64,000 nt of DNA from Pleurodeles waltl (GCF_031143425.1 NC_090451.1:666066508-666130507); one strand, 5' to 3'; positions 35,480 to 48,827 are shown, numbered from the stretch's first letter. Program-made: numbers and translations. The notes: generated from the letters alone by a model not told the origin.

Positions 35480-38400
35480 CGTCTGTGGATTTGGCACAAT
35501 GGTGTTATTATTAGCAGAAAATGAAATCTCCAAGAACTGGTGCAGGGGCCATACATCACAAAAAAGACGACAACATATATTTATCCCAGTAATAATCCTT
35601 GTTCATACCAAAAGATATATGGGCCCCCACTAAGGTTTCACCTAACAACAATGGGGGGTGAAAACTTGAAGGGCGCTGTAGACCGCGTTGATGAGGTGTG
35701 AGGGCTACAATAAAACCACATCTGTCTCCGGGAAGATCCTAGAAATTAGCCACGGAGAAATGTGTTATATAATTGTACATAAATTGTTTCCAGATACTTG
35801 TATCTTATTTGATTATCTCCCGTTCTTATTATGATAGTCATTCTGGCAGCCATGAAACGCAGGCGTCCAGAGCTATGCATCTTTCTGTAATATGCAGCCA
35901 GGTTATTCAGTGTTTCTGTACTTCTCGTGACAAGCACAAATAAAACTGAATTATTGTATCAAATAATAATAACTTAATAATAAAGGTGCGCCATAAAAAC
36001 GGCTCCCGGATGGAAAATACGGTACTACCATGAGTAATAGGGTAGAATTTGGGAAATAGGGGCTTGAATTGGGCATGTCTGCAGCGCCATCACTACACTG
36101 AACTTTAATTTATTCGGGTAGTTCAGGCTGTTAGGAGTCTGTTTCTCAATCTATATCGGGCCCGAATTATCAAAGAGTTTTACCCATTCTCAGTTTATGG
36201 GGGAAATGTGTTGATTTCATCACAGGGACGTTTGCCACTTTGGGCTAATTAGGGAGAAACTACCTAGTCGCAATCTTGGCCACTCCCTGATGGGGGCGTA
36301 ATCAAAACAGATTCGTCGGCCATCGACATTTCATGTTGCAGAGCTTAGATTCCACCCTCATATACTTCTATATTTTATAGTTCATTTTGCTGACAGAAAG
36401 CCGCCCTCCAGCTTTTGGCATCAATTGAGCGAGTATCTCGCAGAGAAGAAAGGTTTCCAGTTTCTTTCATGGGTTACCATGACAGACAAGGGCATTTTAT
36501 TGAGATTTTTTAAACCTCTGCGTAGACCAAACAAAAAAAAAAATAAAGAACGAGATAAAAGCTTTTCAAAGGCCAGGTACGAGCAGTTTGAAGGACTGGC
36601 CCTTGGCAGTGGTGTAGAAACAGATTGCTGGCAGCAGCGCGCGCCATCTGTCCCCGCGTCACGTGAGGCCGCTCATCTAGGCGGTGGCGCGCGCCTAATG
36701 CAAGTAGAATTGAACACATGGCAGCGGGTCCCACACACGGCGCTGCCAAACACACACAGCGGACCGTGGGCCAACCGCTCAATATTGCGGGTGGAGTGGG
36801 TCCAAGAAGCCCAGGCCTCGAGCCGAGCCCCCGGTGCTTCTAGGAGCTGGGACTCCAGAGGGACCAGCCATTGGTGCAGCAGGTTCCGTGGCGCCGGGCC
36901 CTGGGTGGCCCAGTGAAGGCCTGATAATTGCTGTTTTATGACCCCCCCCCCAGCATCAGTCAAAAGGGCCATGTTCCTTGCTTGGACCAGGGCCATGGCG
37001 TCCTTGCTACGCTTCTGAACCAGTTTCTGCACCCACAACATGATCTGTTACGGAGCCAAAGGGGATGTGTAGCGCTCGGTGTGTATGTGAAAATATGGAT
37101 TACAAAAAATTCGCTCAACAGACGATATTTAGACTACAATATTCTGGTACCATACTTTGCAGCCTGGAATCGCGCACGGGGGTGTTCAAGGCGCTTTACC
37201 TATAACAGTGACGTTTTTAGAAGTCTCCTCCTTTCGCAAGTCATTTAGTTTGTGAAGTTTACGCTTTTTAAGTTCACTTTAGCCCAGGCAAAGGTTTTCA
37301 GCACTTTGCGAGGGAATTTTCAGTTCAATCAAGCCCATCCAAGATGTAAAGCAAATGCCAACTTTTAGTGTGCAAGTATTCCATTTGTAGAGTTTTTCTA
37401 CTCACATTTGCAAATACATGGTACATTTTTCTGTCTGTGTGTTCACCTTCCGCAACAAAGTGTGACAGTTCAGATTTGCTTACGAATACAGGGAAGGCCT
37501 AGAATTTAGTAATTTTACAACTGGAAAGCTGTCAATTGAGCTTCACAAATGTGAAGGGGAAAGAACTGCTGCTTTGCACACCTTGCTGCCATGGCTGATG
37601 AGCGGCCGAGAGAATAAAAGGAAAAGCAAGCTCCTGGAATTGGTATTTGTATTTTATTGGTATTTATATGGGCCTTTTTACTTCTTGTGTGGCTCAATTT
37701 ACTTTCTCAATTTTCCAGGAAACAGCTACTCCACTTGGGCGTATGTACGTGTTGGCCCTAGTTTGAGGGCCAGAAATAAATGTACCCGCTGCTTTCCCCG
37801 CTGCAGACTCTGACCATTACTGGGTGTTTCCACCAAAATGGGGAATAACTGCTCACAATGAGTTTTACCAGGTCTTTTTCATAATTTCTGCAAACAAATG
37901 TGGTTTTCTGTCAGCAGGACAGCTGCTGGTGAGGGTTTGTGTTGAGTATTGTGGCTGTCCGGGAGAAGCATTAAGTGCTCCTGGACCCTAAAGCACTCAT
38001 AGTTCTTAATTGTGCTATTGACCCGGAGTTAATACTCCGGGTGAGACATTACCACTGCCAGTAAGGACCTTAATTGTTACTGAAGGTAGGATTTTGCAGT
38101 TAGGTTAAGTGGAAGCTAAATCCAGTCTAAAACGGTGAGCATAGAGGCAGAAATCAAATGAATTACCATCTTGCATGCTTGCGCGTGGGGGGCACAACAG
38201 TCACCTTGGGGACCCTAGCTTATTTTTCACCATTAGACTTTGATACAAAGAATAAAGAGAAAAAAGAAGAAATGAGAGACAGTAGGAGGAAGAGAAAGAT
38301 GGGACAGTAGTGACAACGGGACAAAACCGAGATTATGAAGAACCTTAAAAAGTGAGATAAAGCGACCAAGAGTGTTAGGGTGAAGGGAGAAAGAAGCATG

Positions 38401-40200
38401 GACCGAACCAAGACGAATCAGCCGTGGTATGCGACACACCTGGTATTCAGCAATCCGGGCTGTGGGCTCCTAAGAAAAACTTTGGACAAATAGTGCACAC
38501 TGGCCCTGTTTGCGGCGCAGGGCACCTCCATATTGGTGCTCCAGGCACAACCGGGACAGTGCACCCGATGGCTACACCAAGGCAGATGACCTCTTGACCT
38601 GCCCTACAGGCAGCACATTAGACACAGAGGGAGCTAGCGCTTGAAGCAGCCAATGTGCCTTTCACTGTGCAGGCGGTACCTGCCTGCGCTTCAGTGTGGG
38701 ATGAGATAGCCCACTGCAGGCGAGTGCAGTGATGGGCACCCACCTTCTCCTGGGGGATTGGTGGTGGCCCTTCCAATGGGCTGCATTCAGGAGACAAACT
38801 GCCTGTGTGCCACAGTGTGCCTACTGATGGACTCTTTGATTCTGCGCCTGCATCCTTAATTCGTCAGGCGTGCAGAGGCAATGTGTTTCCCTCATCACCT
38901 TGGGGTCACGCACTCATGTAAATGAGGGAGTGCCCTGTTGAGGTGACATCTGACCTCTGCCACTCACTACCATTATAACAGAAGGTCCTAGACAAGCGCC
39001 TTCGGTCCCTTCAGTAATACCACTGTGCCCTGCAGCGCTCATGCCCTTGCACATCCGTAGTCTATAATAGAGGCCCTGTAATTTATTATTTTTATTATCA
39101 TTATTTGTTTAACAATTCAATTATATTTTATCTTTACAAATTCAACTCTGCCAGTGTGTCTTATCCACAATTTTTGGGAAGTGTCAAGAACACGCACAGC
39201 AGGAAATGAGGAGCGTGAGCTGGATCAGAAGGCCCTTTGACCAAGAAGGTGGTGAGCATGGAAAGATACTATGAAGGATCAAAATCTCGGCTATGCTGCA
39301 GTGTTGTGTGTAGCATTAGGAAGAACTTAGAAAAGTTACGTTTTGTTGCACATTGCAATGTAAATCGGCCCTTAAAATGGTCAGTTTACCCTCCACCATA
39401 CATAAGCATGTCATACCGAACACAACATTGTCCAGATCGCATCGCAATGCAGTGTTTGCACATCGTACCCAATCCGAACTTCTAATTGTGCTCTCTGAAA
39501 GAACTGTGCTACTGAATATTGAGGCGATGACTATCCTGGTGCAAGAAAATTATGGAAGCGGCTGGGATGAGGTCCAAGAAGGTGTCTGATATTGATACTC
39601 CCTTTGACGAATGTGTGACTACAAGGGGCATCAACCCCACCCCGGACCAGGGGCCTGCAGCCCTTAAAGTTTAGGGTACCTCCAACCTTTCAATAATACT
39701 CAGGTAGGCCTTGAGTATGTTGTATGTGAAGTAGGACAGAATAGGATCCACTCACAGTTGCACAGATAGGGATCTCAGGCTCTGAAGAATGCCCCTGACC
39801 AGTTATGGCTCAACGTGAGGGCAGAAACATGTTGGCCTTCATGATTGTTTTGACGGAGTGAGTCATTATATTAATAAAAACTGTTCAATTTTTGTTTTGA
39901 CTATTCAAGGTGTAATCTACACTGGTTAACTGTTAGGTAATTTTAAAAGATGACTGGATTCCTGTATTATCCAGAACATCTTTATCTACGAACTCCCCCT
40001 GGTGTATTTAACCACGAGGTTGAGTACGCCCAGGTGGCACTGTCCTACCTCGGTGGTGACAGGTGGCCAATAATGAAGCATGACAATATTATGTGTGTGA
40101 GACCACCTATTAGGTAAGGAGGAATCCCCCAACATAGGTTCCAAACTGACAAATTATCTTAGAGGATTCTGATGGGATCACAACCAGAGAGGTTGTATCT
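35480..40200. other. Unassigned intergenic sequence
   Basis: No gene recognised over 4.7 kb. A modestly CpG-rich patch lies at about 36630-36905, overlapping unrecognised frames on both strands (36425-36916 plus, 37041-36673 minus). At 36158-36212, GGGCCCGAATTATCAAAG and TTTTACCCATTCTCAG resemble one end of the 68-bp micro-MITEs at 54148 and 55073. Short C- and A-runs occur. Confidence 0.4.
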
Positions 40201-40249
40201 GACAGTTTTCTCTCTTCTCCTCCACACCTGTTGTGTTCACTGCAAGAAC

Positions 40250-40507
40250 ATTATGGACAAAACATTGAAGACCAAAATATCAAATGGTAAGTGCATATAA
40301 AGGAAGTATAGATTTAATACTTCTAACACCTCATATATTGAAAATATATATATCGTCAAGGTAAATATGTGTGCATTTATGTATAGGCAACCTATACATA
40401 CTTACCTTTTAATATTTTAGTTTGTATTTTTTGTCCTTGATATTTGCCTACCTCAATATTATAGCTTCGATATTCAGGGTGCACACCCTCTGGTATAGTA
40501 CAGAAAA
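40250..40507 (+). repeat. Interspersed repeat family Y, copy 1
   Basis: Shares ordered words with 42930-43215: GAACATTATGG/GGATATTATGG, TCAAGGTAAATATG/TCAAGGCACATATA, ACATACTTACCTTTT/ACATGCTTACCTTTT, and TTCGATATTCAGG near the right end. Class unknown; more decayed than copy 2. Confidence 0.5.
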
Positions 40508-40917
40508 GTTGGTTGCCTGAATTTGCAGAAATGCTGCCTCAATAGTGATTAGGCTGTATTTTGCAGGTCCTCGGGCTCAGTATACAAACAGAGGACTGAA
40601 AGGGACAGCAGACCGCCATCTGTCTCTGCGCTGGCTTTTGGAAAGAACCTTCATGCAATTCTTGCATCCTCTGTCTCAAAGGGATAGGGGTTCCAGTGTC
40701 AAAAAAATGCCCTACCTCAAGACAGACAGGGAATGGAGATTGCAAATACTGATTTGATCCACGGAGATTGGAACCTCTGTCTTCTCTCCCTGATACCTAC
40801 TGCTGTCATTCAAGAGTTTGTAAAAATGGGAGAAAGTCTTGCGAATCGCCAGCATAAGTGACTCAAAATTACCAGAAAAAACGCTTCTGCAGTCATATGC
40901 CTTAAGGCAGTGTTGTC

Positions 40918-41103
40918 CAACCTTTTTATCGCCGCGGACCGGTAAATGTTGGATAATTTTTCCGTGGCCCGCTTGGGAGGGCGCAATGCTCTGCGCCTCG
41001 GCCGCCCGCCACATTGAAATGAAGTTGAAGTTCCTCGGGCTGCCCGGTGCCGATTGATCCACGGACCGGCACCGGTCCGCGGCCCGGGGGTTGGGGAACA
41101 CTG
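40918..41103. mobile_element. hAT-type MITE, 186 bp
   Basis: The inverted ends are CAGTGTTGTCCAACC and GGTTGGGGAACACTG. A perfect 8-bp duplication CCTTAAGG flanks it (40910-40917, 41104-41111). The interior is GC-rich with CGCGGACCGG and its inverse CCGGTCCGCG. Similar end sequences occur in hAT (Charlie-like) MITEs of other vertebrates as I recall; this was not searched. Confidence 0.92.
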
Positions 41104-41111
41104 CCTTAAGG

Positions 41112-42200
41112 CACCACCACAAATGACGGGTTTGTAACACAGTACCTCTAAATGCCCTTTTTACTAGGGGTAAGGGAGCACCCAAAATGACACATGTCAT
41201 TTTATGTGGGTTGCAAAACTCCTTAAACAGAAGCTGGTAGGACAGACTTGAGGCGTGTAATAAACATGGATGGATAAGTTGCAAGACATTCTGCAAAGTG
41301 TCTTTAACTGAAATTGGAATTTTATGGCTTCCATATCTCACAAGCTGTTATCAGCATGGGACCACCAGTCGAATGTAGAGGGTTTTTCAATAACAGGTAA
41401 CAGCCTGCTTGTTACTTTACACATCAGAATGAACATCCCTGTAACTAAGGCCTCCACAGGATGCGTCCGACTGTCTCATTCTGCACAGTGACCATAATAC
41501 TGACCTTGTACAAATGACCTTCAATTCTGATCTCGGATATTCTAAATTCTGATAGCTTTTTTAAGTCACACCATTGAATCTGATCAGTGTCTACTACACA
41601 CAGCGGTCTAAAGGCAACATTCAAGAGTAGTTTTAATGTTAATCACTTTATTCGTCTAGGGGAATCCACGTTGACTGTTGCCCCTGTGCAGACATCACCC
41701 ACACCATGTCTACAAACATTTGATAAAACTTGTATTAACCAAACGATGCTCCAAAGGCAAGGACAAAAGTGAACATCAATGAGACACTTCTATGTGCTCA
41801 TTAGTGACCTGAACACACTCTCGGTGCAATCTCCTGTTATAGTTCTGTGGCTGCAAAAGGAGTAAGGCACAACTTCAGGCACTTCTAGCAAAAAATATAA
41901 AAAATATTAAAAGGTTGTGACTTTCTATATTAGTTGAATCCCTTTTGAAAAGGGGAACAATTTCGAGCATTTTGTATAACGATGTAATTTGTATTGAGGA
42001 ACTTGCAAGAAAAAGGTAAAAAGGGGGCACTCACATACAAAATGCTGAAGTGTTACCTGTGTCATCTAACACTTGCAAGAGAACATTACGCATGTGTGTA
42101 GGTGTGGGAAAGTCCAAGAACTACAGGTAGTCTAATAATCAGGAACTCTGTGAATCAACAGTCGCAAAATACAAATTTCAGACTCCAGTTGAGACATGCT
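41112..42200. other. No gene seen
   Basis: Anonymous. A minus-strand frame of 209 codons (41341-40712) crosses the adjacent MITE and shows no known domain. Confidence 0.4.
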
Positions 42201-42204
42201 CATG

Positions 42205-42790
42205 TTAGGTTACATTGATTTGTATAGCGCATTAATCACCTCGAGAGGGTATCCAGGCGCTTGGGCAGATGTGTAGGTTTGTGGTCCCCAAGGTTCTTAC
42301 ACGATGAGCCAGGACTTCAGCTTCTTGCGGAACTCAAGAAGTGAGGAAGAGGCGCTGGTGTATTGAGGGAGGTCATTTCATGTCTTGTGTGTGATGTAGG
42401 AGAATGAGAAACCTGCAGTGTTGCTTTTGCGGGGAATGTGTGTGAATGACAGTGAGGCAGTGTGTGTAGGTGTCTGGTGGGTTGGTGAAAGTGTATGTGG
42501 TGGTTCACAGATCCTGGTCCTGTGTTGTGTAAGGCTATGTATGCGTGCATGATAAGTCTGAATTGGCTATGATTGATAATGGGGAGCCAGTGAAGCTTCC
42601 TGAGGTGCGGTATGATGTGTATGCGGCATAGGAGGTTGAGTATGAGCCTTGCAGCGGTGTTCTGGATGGCCGGGAGTCTGTGTAAGAGGGGTTTGGAGAT
42701 TCCAGCGTAGTGTGTGGCCGTAGTCCAGCCTGCTGGTATTGAGTACCTGTCCATCTGGTGTTCAGAGGCAACCATTTGAAGGATTTTTGC
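42205..42790 (-). mobile_element. L2/CR1-type LINE 3' fragment
   Basis: The minus-strand frame 42775-42317 contains LLHRLPAIQNTAARLILNLL, HIIPHLRKLHWLPI and AYIALHNTGPGSVN, the conserved region after the RT in L2/CR1 LINEs. Downstream on the minus strand, AAGCGCCTGGATACCCTCTC and then AATGCGCTATACAAATCAATG (42218-42262) form the typical 3' end. It is 5'-truncated. One frame stays open through 150 codons, so it is younger than the LINE at 32560. Confidence 0.85.
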
Positions 42791-42929
42791 ACCATGCGTA
42801 TTCTACACAACCACAACCAAAACTCTAGAAAAATAACCCGTTGAAATAAGCCTTCAACTGATGACTTGGGTTAGAGGGTGCAATCATTAAGCATTTATAT
42901 AGCATAGAATATGCTTTACATATGGCACC

Positions 42930-43215
42930 AAGTACTGTACTCCGGAATATCGAGTTCAAGGATATTATGGCACACTAATATCGTACACCGTAATACCGAG
43001 AAACAATTTTTTTTAAAAATGGTGCTTATTGGAAAATATAGATTACTACCCTTAACTCCACATCTATGTACCATGAAGATATATACACTGTCAAGGCACA
43101 TATACGTGGGGTTAGGCATAGAAAATCTTTACATGCTTACCTTTTTGATATTTTGTCTACTATGTTAATATCCCACGATGCTCTGAATTCGATATTCAGG
43201 ATCCACACTATACAG
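42930..43215 (+). repeat. Interspersed repeat family Y, copy 2, with inverted ends
   Basis: GGAATATCGAGTTCA near 42943 is the diverged inverse of TGAATTCGATATTCAGG near 43184-43200, which suggests a foldback DNA element. It matches copy 1 at 40250-40507 in order. No clear target duplication was identified. Confidence 0.5.
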
Positions 43216-43219
43216 AGAG

Positions 43220-44565
43220 CTTACTGACAGCCTTGGAATGAGTTTGCAAACGGTGCTGAGGTTTACAACAAACACCAAAATCTAAATTTGGTTTAAGCAC
43301 TTGCTGAGTCAGAGGATTGAATGAAGAATGTGTATGTTAGGTAACTGTTTTGCCACTAAAGTGTTGATTGAGAGTTTGGAAGGTGAGTCCAAAGGCTGTT
43401 CCAATTTGCTTATGTGCACCGTTTTATAAAGCACATACTTTTTTCCTCCCCAATTATTATGTTCCTTTCTTTTCTATGTTAACAGCTACAAACCATAGTA
43501 ACTCTGCATACTTGCACATAATGACCCAAAAAGTAGTCATTTGGTAAAAATTAAAAAGACCCCTGAATTGGCCACAAGGTCATATTTCAGAGCAACAGAT
43601 TAAAAATAAATAGGTATATATTATAAACACTCTATTCATTATTACCTGTTTGTGGACGACAGTAGGAAATTCGAACCTGCGATAGTCAACCTGCAGTTGA
43701 GTGTTTATAAACCCTAGTTTGTGCAAGATCTGTGTCTGTTGTTCAATTCCGCGGAGATCTGCTTTGCACATGGGGATCGCTTTCTTTTTCCAGCTGGCTG
43801 CCGCATATTTGGCTAGCTGTCCGGTTCTGGACAGCACACATGGGATTCATCTGTTTAGCGGGTCTGCTCAGCCTCCTCCTAGCTTCCTTAACTATTCCAA
43901 GGCAGAGATGTTGATCAGTTCCCTTGGCCAGCACCAGTTCTAGGTCTGCGTCTTGGCCAAGTATTCGCTGGAATCTAAGATCCAAGGCAGACACACTGAA
44001 ACCATCAACAAGTCTGAGTCTGAGTGGGCTCAGCCAATAAGTTCTAAGGTATTGTCTGTGCTGTCAATACACCGATTCATGTGCCATGCTTGTGCCAGCC
44101 AATCTTTCCTTGAGGGCAGGGTCTTTATTATGGACAGACAGCCTCATTTACCAATCCTGCTGGAGTTTTTTGTACTGCTGAGTACAGAAAATTACTTTTG
44201 GAAAGCCATACTAGGCAGAAACATACTACGTACCATGACATCACAAAAAGGACACAGAAGTTACTATTTTTCAACAAAAGCAATCAAAATGGTTGATTTT
44301 ACAACAAGAACGAGCAGAATTTGTGCCGACTGCAGAATCTGCCATTACCCTTTGCACCACTGACCATATTTTGGTTAAAAACGCTCCCCGGATCATTTTC
44401 AATAAGAGCTGAATCCTTATGGAAGTAGAATGTCTTCCCAGGACTCTGACCCATCTAGGTGTATTCGCCAGGCTCCGAATACTAAAGCAATTACAGCTTT
44501 AAAATACTTACAGTATTCTAACTGGTGTGTGCCCATAACAAGTTGCCAAGTGTAACAAACAGTTT
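43220..44565. other. No gene seen
   Basis: Open frames of up to 136 codons (43953-44363) exist on both strands, but none shows a recognisable domain. Confidence 0.4.
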
Positions 44566-44569
44566 TGAA

Positions 44570-45262
44570 GGTTACAAACTCTCTGGTGCGGAGTTTGCAG
44601 CTGAAAAGAGGTTATTTGTAATTTACAAAACATATTTTAGAAGTTGGTAACGTTTTACCAACAGCTAAAGTGGGTTTAGTAATGATTATTAATTTGATAT
44701 TTGAAGTGGGCATTTCTTTGAGGATACCTTCCAAAATCTGAATCTGTACAAGTTTTTTTGTGAGCAGAATTCTGGTTGTAAAATATTGAAAAGTTACTAA
44801 CTCCCAACATGGTGGGGCAAGTTATTCGCAAAACGGAAGGGGGCCCTTTGGACCCCTTCCCTTTTGTGAATTGCTAATAGTTTATTGGAGAATAGGAAGT
44901 GATTCTCGGGACCACTGTCAATGCTTACTAAAACTTAAAAAAATTATTTCTTCTTTCTAAAACACTCATTTCTTTTAAGTAATTAGGACAGCTTTTGTTT
45001 TCTTTATTTAAAAATGGTGAGAGACATGGTGATCTGCAGATCTTTCCAGAACACCATCCCTGTGATTGCCACCAATCAGAGTGAGCCCCTGTTTGTGATG
45101 TACCTAATGAATATTAATTAGGTGGGGCTATGACTCACTCTGATTATTTTATGAACTGGCTCATTAGCAGATAGGTCTGTTCACAAAATGAGCTTCTGGT
45201 CACAAAAACGAAGGGCCACAAACTGTGGCTGTTTTATGCAATCAGAAACTTAGTATATCTGG
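44570..45262 (+). repeat. Interspersed repeat family Z, copy 1
   Basis: Aligns in order with about 52210-52690. Shared landmarks are CAGAATT.TGGTTG; a GGGCCCTTTGGACCCC / GGTTCCCAAAGGACCCC palindromic block; ACATGGTGATCTGC / ACATGTTGATCTGC; CACCATC; and TAATGAATATTAATTAGG / TCATTAATATTTATGAGG. It ends near TATATCTGGCC followed by TAA, like Harbinger-type ends. The left end was not found. Confidence 0.55.
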
Positions 45263-45329
45263 CCTAAGGTGTAATACAACCACATGTTTTTCCTGAATTC
45301 TGTTACGTTTTCCAGGCAAATATCGACCT

Positions 45330-45486
45330 GAAAAACAAGCATTTGCAATGTAATAGGTCTCGCATTTTCTTGAGTTAGAGCTATTGGTGTCGTAAATTCA
45401 TAACCGGAATTTTCTTGCCACATAAATTGGTCAACCCTGCCTCATAATTCTGTCTTTTCCTGCCACATAATTCCAGTAGCCCTGCA
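45330..45486 (+). repeat. Interspersed repeat family X, copy 2
   Basis: Three units near 45421-45486 follow the pattern TGCC.CATAA(A)TT with spacer words GGTCAACCC, CTGTCTTTTCC and CCAGTAGCCC. The order is the same as at 2700-2870. Unit spacing is about 22-26 bp. Confidence 0.5.
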
Positions 45487-45489
45487 TGG

Positions 45490-48400
45490 AACTAAAGCAC
45501 TTCCATTTACCTTCTTCCTCTATCTGCAGCCAAAAATGAAAATGCTGCCATTTAGCATCCTAATTTAAATCTGCCATGCTAATTCCAATAGAATACCATT
45601 TTCACCACCCCACCATCAGAGCTGCTGGCTGGCTGACACAATTCCCCCCCAAAATGACTCAAGACAGACATGGAGGTGTAACAAGAGAACAACTAGAAGG
45701 GTCACTCAAATATATCAAGAGAGTTCAAATAGTCATAGTGTAATAAGGATGTTAAGTTGGACTGAATCATAGTCATAATTACAATAAGGAGATATTAATA
45801 AAATATATACAATTATCATGTAAACCCAATAAAAACCTTTATAGGAAATACACTTTTGGCATTAGATTGTAATGCTCAGAACATCCCCCAGAGGACACCA
45901 CAATGAAAATAGCTTTTGTAAGAAACATGGTCATGTAACAATGTCTTTAGCACCTAGAGGGTATAACCACATGAAAAGAAAACATGAGAAAGTAATGCAC
46001 TATAACCCTATATTTATCACATAGAGGGCATAGAGCATTACACATATTTAGGGCTAGCAGGTCTGCTGAAGTAAAATTTAGGCCTTTACAACACAAACTA
46101 CTCTCAGCTGTAAAACAAAAGTTCCAGTCATAAGAGAGCCTTAACAGACACTGAATGGTGGGAGGGGTTATGTTTTTGGGGTCTCCACTAACCTAGTGTG
46201 GGGACCCAGAGATGATATAGGCAGAAAGAGCACATAAAGCATTTACAATTACAAGTGTTTTTGTGAAAGCTATGGAGCGTGAAGGGGAGTGCCAAAAGAA
46301 ATTACTTTGATTAGGTAACAGTGTGAACAAAATGACCAGTGTTTCAATACCGCCAATGGAGTTTGCGGCGTTCTGCACTATTCACGCTGGGAGCGCCACG
46401 GCTGCCATAGAGCGCGAAAGGGAGAGATAAAAGAAAAAAATAGTTTACCCACGCTGAAGTATATCGGCAATCGTGCAATAATACATGTAACAGGGTCAAT
46501 CTGCAAGGCCGTAAAAAAAAAACGCCTCAATGCAGGACAAATGTAAAGCATTTACCAATCGCATCAAGGGATTTTTGAAAGGCAAGCACACAAACGAGTG
46601 AAAGTGATGGGTGTGGGTAAAAGCCCACAGAATACTTACAATAGGTCGAAAAGCACTTGCGCGCTCAACCTAAAAATGGGCATCATCACATGACACCTGT
46701 GGAAACTGGTGTCTCCAGCAAAACGTGCAAAAAACAGACAACTTGCAATTGGAACCAAACTTTTGTTGCCAGCATATAAAACTGATAAATTTTTCTTGTG
46801 CCTCAAGAATCGAACAGAGAAAAAAGTATTTTCTAAAACACCTTGTCCGACGGTGTATCACATTACATTGGCACTTTCTTGACACACTATAACAATATAA
46901 GCAATTTTTCTTTCTCCCCCATTGCGAATGCAGACATGGGCCCTCATAACAAGTGAGCAGTAAATTGTAATATGTGCGATGACTTCTTGTGATCAATCAA
47001 GGACATGGTTAGATGAGATGTGAAGAGACATGGATTGTCTTCTTTGAATCCATGTCCTTCTTGAGTGCAAATGGGGTTAATGACACCCGCCTCCCTACAC
47101 TCCCTAAAAAATGATGCAACTATACCTTACCTGTATAAATATGTGAAGAATCAGTTATGATACTAGATACACACCGGACCCGGAGGAAATGAACACTAAT
47201 CACCCATCAAGTCAATCCGTTATCTGAGTCGGTGAGATGTCACTATACTCTATTTAGAATTTTATTGCAATAATATATGGTCCGCATGCCATATCCCCTT
47301 CATCAAGATGGCCACCTCACTCCGTTACTCCATCATGGACACTGTTTCCAGTCCTGACCTTTGGTGTGACAAGCTATTGCATTCTAGGCATTGTAGTTTT
47401 TGTTTCCTTCGATGGAACTAATCAAACTAACACACATGATTTTAGGTTAGAAATTCAAGGCTCGAGGCAGTATCCATGATGACACGGAGAGAAGTAGTCA
47501 CGCTACCTGCACAGAAGGAATAAGCTTCTCTGATGAATGGCAAAAACTGTGGAACATGTGCCAGGAGATTTCTAGTACTGATTAAGTGAGTATTCAACAA
47601 CTCTTCTGGGAACAGTTTAGGCTAGAGGTAATTAAACAAACATGTTTTTACAAGTGTTCTGAATATGTTCGGTATGTGAAAAATAATAGCAGGATTTAGA
47701 GAAAAAAATCCTTATTGGAGGAGGCTTCACAGTTGCCATGTCCAATACCCTTCTCATAGTCTGTAACATTGCAACTTCTACATCTGAATCATGCAGGCGA
47801 CATAGATCAAGAAATCAGCTCTTATTGGGTGAAATGGGGGCAGCACAGACCACTGACCCTTTAACTGTGTGAAAAAAAGGCCGCTTTATTGAAACAAGTG
47901 TGCATCACAATCTATCCTGGACATAAATGTCTTAAAATACTAAAACCTTATTATACATTGTAATCACTTACACTTTCTATCCTCCACCCCTCATGTCCCA
48001 CCCCTTCATACGTAACCAAGTAATGTTCACATGCTCCCTTTCAGCCTAGTTTGCCTATATCAACAACAATAACTTATTGAAGCCCTTCAAACTTGTGGGC
48101 CAACGACCAACACTTGGCACAAGTCTCAAAGTGACAACCACAACAACCTCAGACCCTGCGCACCTGCCCCAAGTAACGTGTCCTAACTGTACTGCAATAG
48201 TACCTTGGAAACCCAAAAACAAAAGTAAAGGGAAGGGCAGGTGGGAACATATTTTCCCTTGCACTAAGGAGGGCTGCCACTGTGTACACCTGCTACACAA
48301 TGGTGGGTGGCAGCCCTAAGATGGCTATCTATGTATCCCTTGGGCTGCATCCTTTAACAAATACAGCCCAAGAAGCCCAGTCATCTAGACTGTGCCTCAT

Positions 48401-48827
48401 TCCCCTAATGCCTCCCGGGGGTGGGGGGAAAACCTCCCCTGATCTGGTGTCTCCCCACCTCCCCTCCCCCCAACCCAAAAGCCCTATTTGGTTAAAAAAA
48501 CATAAGTGCATGGTGCAAGATTTTTTCATTGAAGATCGACACTGGCACTAGCGAATAAATTGGTTGCTGAATACCCAGCTCATGAGACTTAATACCAACT
48601 CATGCCTCTTTCTTTCATCACCCTCAACTTCCGGTCTCTCTATCTCACTCTTGCAGCTTCCTTTTCATTCCTGTGTTCTCCTTTTGTCACTGTTTCTCTA
48701 TTTTTCTTTTTCATGCCATTATGTACTTACTCACGGTCAAAGTCAATTGAGGAAAAATATGTCCACATCTCTATAAATGAGTGCCAGGCACCACCCCTTC
48801 AACCATGGGTACACTTTCAGATAATTC
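45490..48827. other. Unassigned sequence, probably repeat-derived
   Basis: At about 46253-46295 and 46405-46440 the words CTATGGAGCGTGAAGGGGAG and CCATAGAGCGCGAAAGGGAG form an imperfect direct duplication about 150 bp apart, each followed by an A-rich run. A frame at 48077-48319 has a CPNC...C...CHC pattern but no recognised family. Confidence 0.4.

Noticed and set aside
36673..37041. Minus-strand frame vaguely like a retroviral envelope heptad region
   Set aside because: No CX6C or immunosuppressive-like motif, no membrane segment and no LTR context. The resemblance is not enough to name it.
48077..48319. Frame with CPNC...C...CHC pattern (zinc-knuckle-like)
   Set aside because: Spacing does not match CCHC knuckles, and no gag context is present.
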